From: Molossus alvarezi
Taxonomy: Eukaryota; Chordata; Mammalia; Chiroptera; Molossidae
Length of the DNA stretch: 64,000 bases
Reading direction: 5' to 3'
Assembly: GCA_037176705.1 (NCBI GenBank)
Contig: CM073898.1
Location: 27,140,488-27,204,487 of the forward strand
Below the pieces are notes generated by a model. It did not search any database, had not been told where the DNA came from, and saw nothing but the letters and a program-made list of their open reading frames with translations. Below, piece by piece: positions 61,451 through 64,000 of this stretch. Each line of letters begins with the position of its first letter. The stretch's first letter is position 1. The position numbers and the translations under genes are program-made.

Positions 61451-61695
61451 TTGGAGTCACACATGTGAGTTTGTTCAATGACAAGTTTCTCTGAATTTCT
61501 CAAGTAATATTCATAGAAGTATTTTAACCAAGATACTACAAGTAATTAGATCTAAACTTATAAGCTGTATGATGTTGGCTAAGGAATGTCACTTGTCCAC
61601 AGTTTGCTTAAATATAAAATGTAAATACTATCTACCTTATCACTCTATTGCTATTATAAAAAGATAGAAGGTACCTAATAAAATCTCTCAAGTCA
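61450..61695 (+). mobile_element. MIR SINE, plus strand
   Basis: 'GGAGTCACACATGTGAGTTT', 'AAGCTGTATGATGTTGGCTA', 'CACTTGTCCACAGTTTGCTT', 'AAATACTATCTACCTTATCA' and 'AGATAGAAGGTACCTAATAA' follow the MIR core and 3' part in order. Confidence 0.8.
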
Positions 61696-61699
61696 TGTA

Positions 61700-63215
61700 G
61701 ACACAAAGAAATGCATGTTCTTTCTATTTCCTTCTTCCACCCAATGTCATTCAACCCCATTAGCTGTCTATATCACAGCTCCATCTGTATCATATGACTT
61801 CTAATTTGATTTGATTAGTTTAATCCCTTCTGTTGAAGTTATTTTCTTCTACATAAATTACTATATTATGATATCCTTAAACAAGGCATACATTCTTCCA
61901 TAACACCAATGTATTACTGTTTTGTTTTTTTTTAAGTTTAAACATGATTTTTAGTTTCAAATATGTTATATTGATAAGGAATTGTAAAGGATAAGATAGC
62001 TTCCTATGAGCATGGTCTATTAAAAATACATATAATGAAATCTTTTAACTATATCTGTTTGATGTAACCATCAATCACTGTTTAATTTGCTGACTAACAT
62101 CACTAAAAATGATTTGGGTGTCATGATCAAATGTGAAGAACTTTGGTGCAATTAGTTTCTGGTGTTATTTACAAAAAACATTAAATAGCTAACATAAGAT
62201 TATTTTCTTTAAACAGTATGTTCTGAAATAACAGAATCCTACTTCATTAGTGTGCATTTTCTTTAAATAAAAAATACTTAAACTTTTTCATTAAATGATC
62301 CAGGTAATTTATTTGTAAGTCTAAATAAAGTGAGATCTCTATGTTGAAATTAGAAGATTTTCTTTGAAGAAGTAGAAACCAACAATTTAGATAAGGTTAA
62401 CTTTGATTAGGTAAAGAGAATTTCTTCCAAATGGTGTTATTTCTGTCACATTATCCAAAACTGCAGATTTTCCTATAGCTTTATAGATTATCTTAGTTCC
62501 TGTTGGGGCATTTTGTCCATTAAGCACTTTCCTTCAAGGACTGAGTAGTTGTTCTTTTTAAGTACAATATAGGAAATTATTTGTTGTCAAATGTCTTGGT
62601 TGTTTCCTATTTCTGTTTTCTAAACACTAGATTTTTTAATACCAATTCAATTTGCAATCACAACCATTCATTCAAAGAAAAAGAGCCTTCAGATTGAGAA
62701 CAGACAAATTTAAAGAAAACTTCATTTTGACATTTAAACATCAGGTAAAAATTAAACTTTGTCAATAGTATCAAACTAGGTACAAAAACTTTTCTAAAAA
62801 AAAAAAGTAATGTTGGTAGGCTACAATAATTGTAAATCTGATATAATTTTCAATATTTTTATTAACAATATTTTAAATATATATTCCTGCAACTTTTCTG
62901 AATGTTACATTGCCTAGAAAAACTAAATTGTGTCTCAATGTTGAAAGAAATATTTTTTTGAGTACATTGAATATTCTGAAGAATTTTTAACCTTTCTATT
63001 TTTCATTGCAACTGTTCTAACAAAATTCTTTTTCACAAGTTCAATTTCTTGAGAACCTGTATATTAGAAACTATTATCAAATCTATTGTTTTAATAAAGA
63101 CTCCATTGGGAAATCGTAGAAAAATGTTAAAATGATTAATAAAATAATGTTATCAGCATAAACCCTAGGTCTCTCTATATATTTTTAAAGTTAAAATATC
63201 TTTAGATAAATGACA
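61700..63215. other. No recognisable feature
   Basis: AT-rich DNA; no gene or repeat I can support. The first 150 bases may be more of the L2 above. Confidence 0.4.
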
Positions 63216-63221
63216 CAAAGT

Positions 63222-63255
63222 ATATGTGTGTGTGTGTATATATATATACATATAA

Positions 63256-63303
<48 letters not shown>

Positions 63304-63332
63304 ATCTATCTATCTCCCCCTCTCCCCCCCTC
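63222..63332. repeat. Compound microsatellite: GT/TA, ATCT repeat, C-rich run
   Basis: A GT and TA run (63222-63255) is followed by ATCT units (63257-63315, about 14 units with one interruption near 63303) and a C-rich run (63314-63332). Such compound tetranucleotide arrays are usually polymorphic in length. Confidence 0.95.
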
Positions 63333-63960
63333 CTATAATGATTCCAGATTTCCCATAGTGAACTTCTGAGGGGAGCAGAGTTTGCAATCCCAAAATATAC
63401 CTCTATGGGATGTTAATTATTTTAAGCTGGTTATTTTCAAAAAATGAAAGATTCAGGAAAAACCTTTGACCTTTCACCTAACTGCCTAAGAGAATTTAGA
63501 GGACCTGCCCCAGGAAGGAAGCTATCACCAAAAACAATTATAGCTTAATATGAACTAGTGTGTGATAGATAGGGGGGAACCTAGCACGGCCCTGGGATCG
63601 AAGTCCTCTCTGTGTTCCATTGTTAAGATGACCCAGCATCTTATTAAAACAATAGATTTGATAATAGTTTCTAACATACAGGTTATTTACCAAACATTTG
63701 GTTTTCTGGTTCCATGTGAATTGCCTTCCTTTACTTTGAAGTCTCAAACCATAACCCCCTATTCTCCTTAGCTCAAGTTGGCATAAAATCAAGGTTTATC
63801 TACTCAATCTGTCCTGGGTCTCATATTTTTAAGGAAATTCATATGCACATACATAATAAATTTTGTCATTTTCTCCTGTTAATCTGCCTCATGCTAATTT
63901 GATCAATCTAGTCAGAAGAATTTAGAAACATAGGAGGAACATTTTTCCTCCCCCATATGT
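63333..63960 (+). mobile_element. Probable retroviral LTR (class I-like)
   Basis: The wording is LTR-like: 'GGGGAGCAGAGTTTGCAATC', 'GATTCAGGAAAAACCTTTGA', 'GGAACCTAGCACGGCCCTGG', 'CTCTGTGTTCCATTGTTAAG', AATAAA at about 63857, then 'CTCCTGTTAATCTGCCTCAT' and an end near 'TTTTTCCTCCCCCATA'. This pattern of U3, poly-A signal and U5 end is typical of mammalian class I ERV LTRs. No viral coding sequence is visible in the window; it may be a solo LTR or the start of a longer remnant beyond the right edge. The short frames at 63538-63792 are not genes. Confidence 0.5.
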
Positions 63961-64000
63961 CTTCACAAGAAAGAACAGCATTTTTTAAAGTTAAATTAAT

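Noticed and set aside
63257..63315. Regular spaced repeats resembling a CRISPR-like array
   Set aside because: The unit is four bases (ATCT) without spacers; it is a microsatellite in a mammalian genome.

Overview
This is AT-rich nuclear DNA from a placental mammal, almost certainly a bat. The main evidence is a set of tRNA-headed SINEs of the bat VES type: a head opening GCCCTGGC with Pol III A and B boxes, a body with a CT-rich stretch, and an A-rich tail. About sixteen copies are visible, in two groups. The younger group (about 240-260 bp) ends in a TCCTC-GGGT-GAGGA motif. The older group (about 170-225 bp) lacks that end. I cannot name the species; a yangochiropteran such as a vespertilionid, molossid or miniopterid relative is my best guess.

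I find no host protein-coding exon, no functional RNA gene and no CpG island. The window reads as a gene desert or the inside of a very large intron, built from layers of repeats. Layout: 0-8 kb holds an old L1 3' end, probable L2 pieces, SINEs, two MIRs and an L1 fragment. 8.9-15.3 kb is a nearly full-length but dead L1 with recognisable ORF1 and ORF2, carrying two nested VES SINEs with clear target-site duplications (TSDs). 15.3-25 kb has old L1 fragments, an L3/CR1 piece, a possible conserved non-coding stretch, a MIR and an old L1/HAL1-like element split by an L2. 25-34 kb has an L1 3' end, a nested SINE pair, an MLT1-type LTR inside another old repeat, LTR-like remnants and two L1 fragments. 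38-43 kb has a long L2 split by an L1, MER5-type DNA transposon remnants, a head-only SINE and an L3/CR1 piece. 43.4-43.8 kb holds a fold-back SINE. 44-64 kb has more SINEs, L1, L2 and MIR pieces, a 5'-truncated retrocopy with a 21-bp TSD, a microsatellite block and a probable LTR.

The elements are linked by dependency. VES SINEs and the retrocopy both depend on the L1 machinery, and the TSDs and A-rich tails here are the marks of that process. The L1 copies seen here are all broken (stops, frameshifts, 5' truncation, or an altered RT active-site motif), so any activity must have come from copies elsewhere.

I found no new multi-gene system. The observations most worth checking are the near-perfect 128-bp-arm inverted VES at 43.45-43.75 kb, which looks self-templated; the retrocopy at 51.57-52.08 kb; the head-only VES at 41.1 kb; and the triple copy of one target site at 25.6-26.1 kb. 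All family names come from recall of consensus sequences, not from a database search, and most repeat boundaries are approximate.
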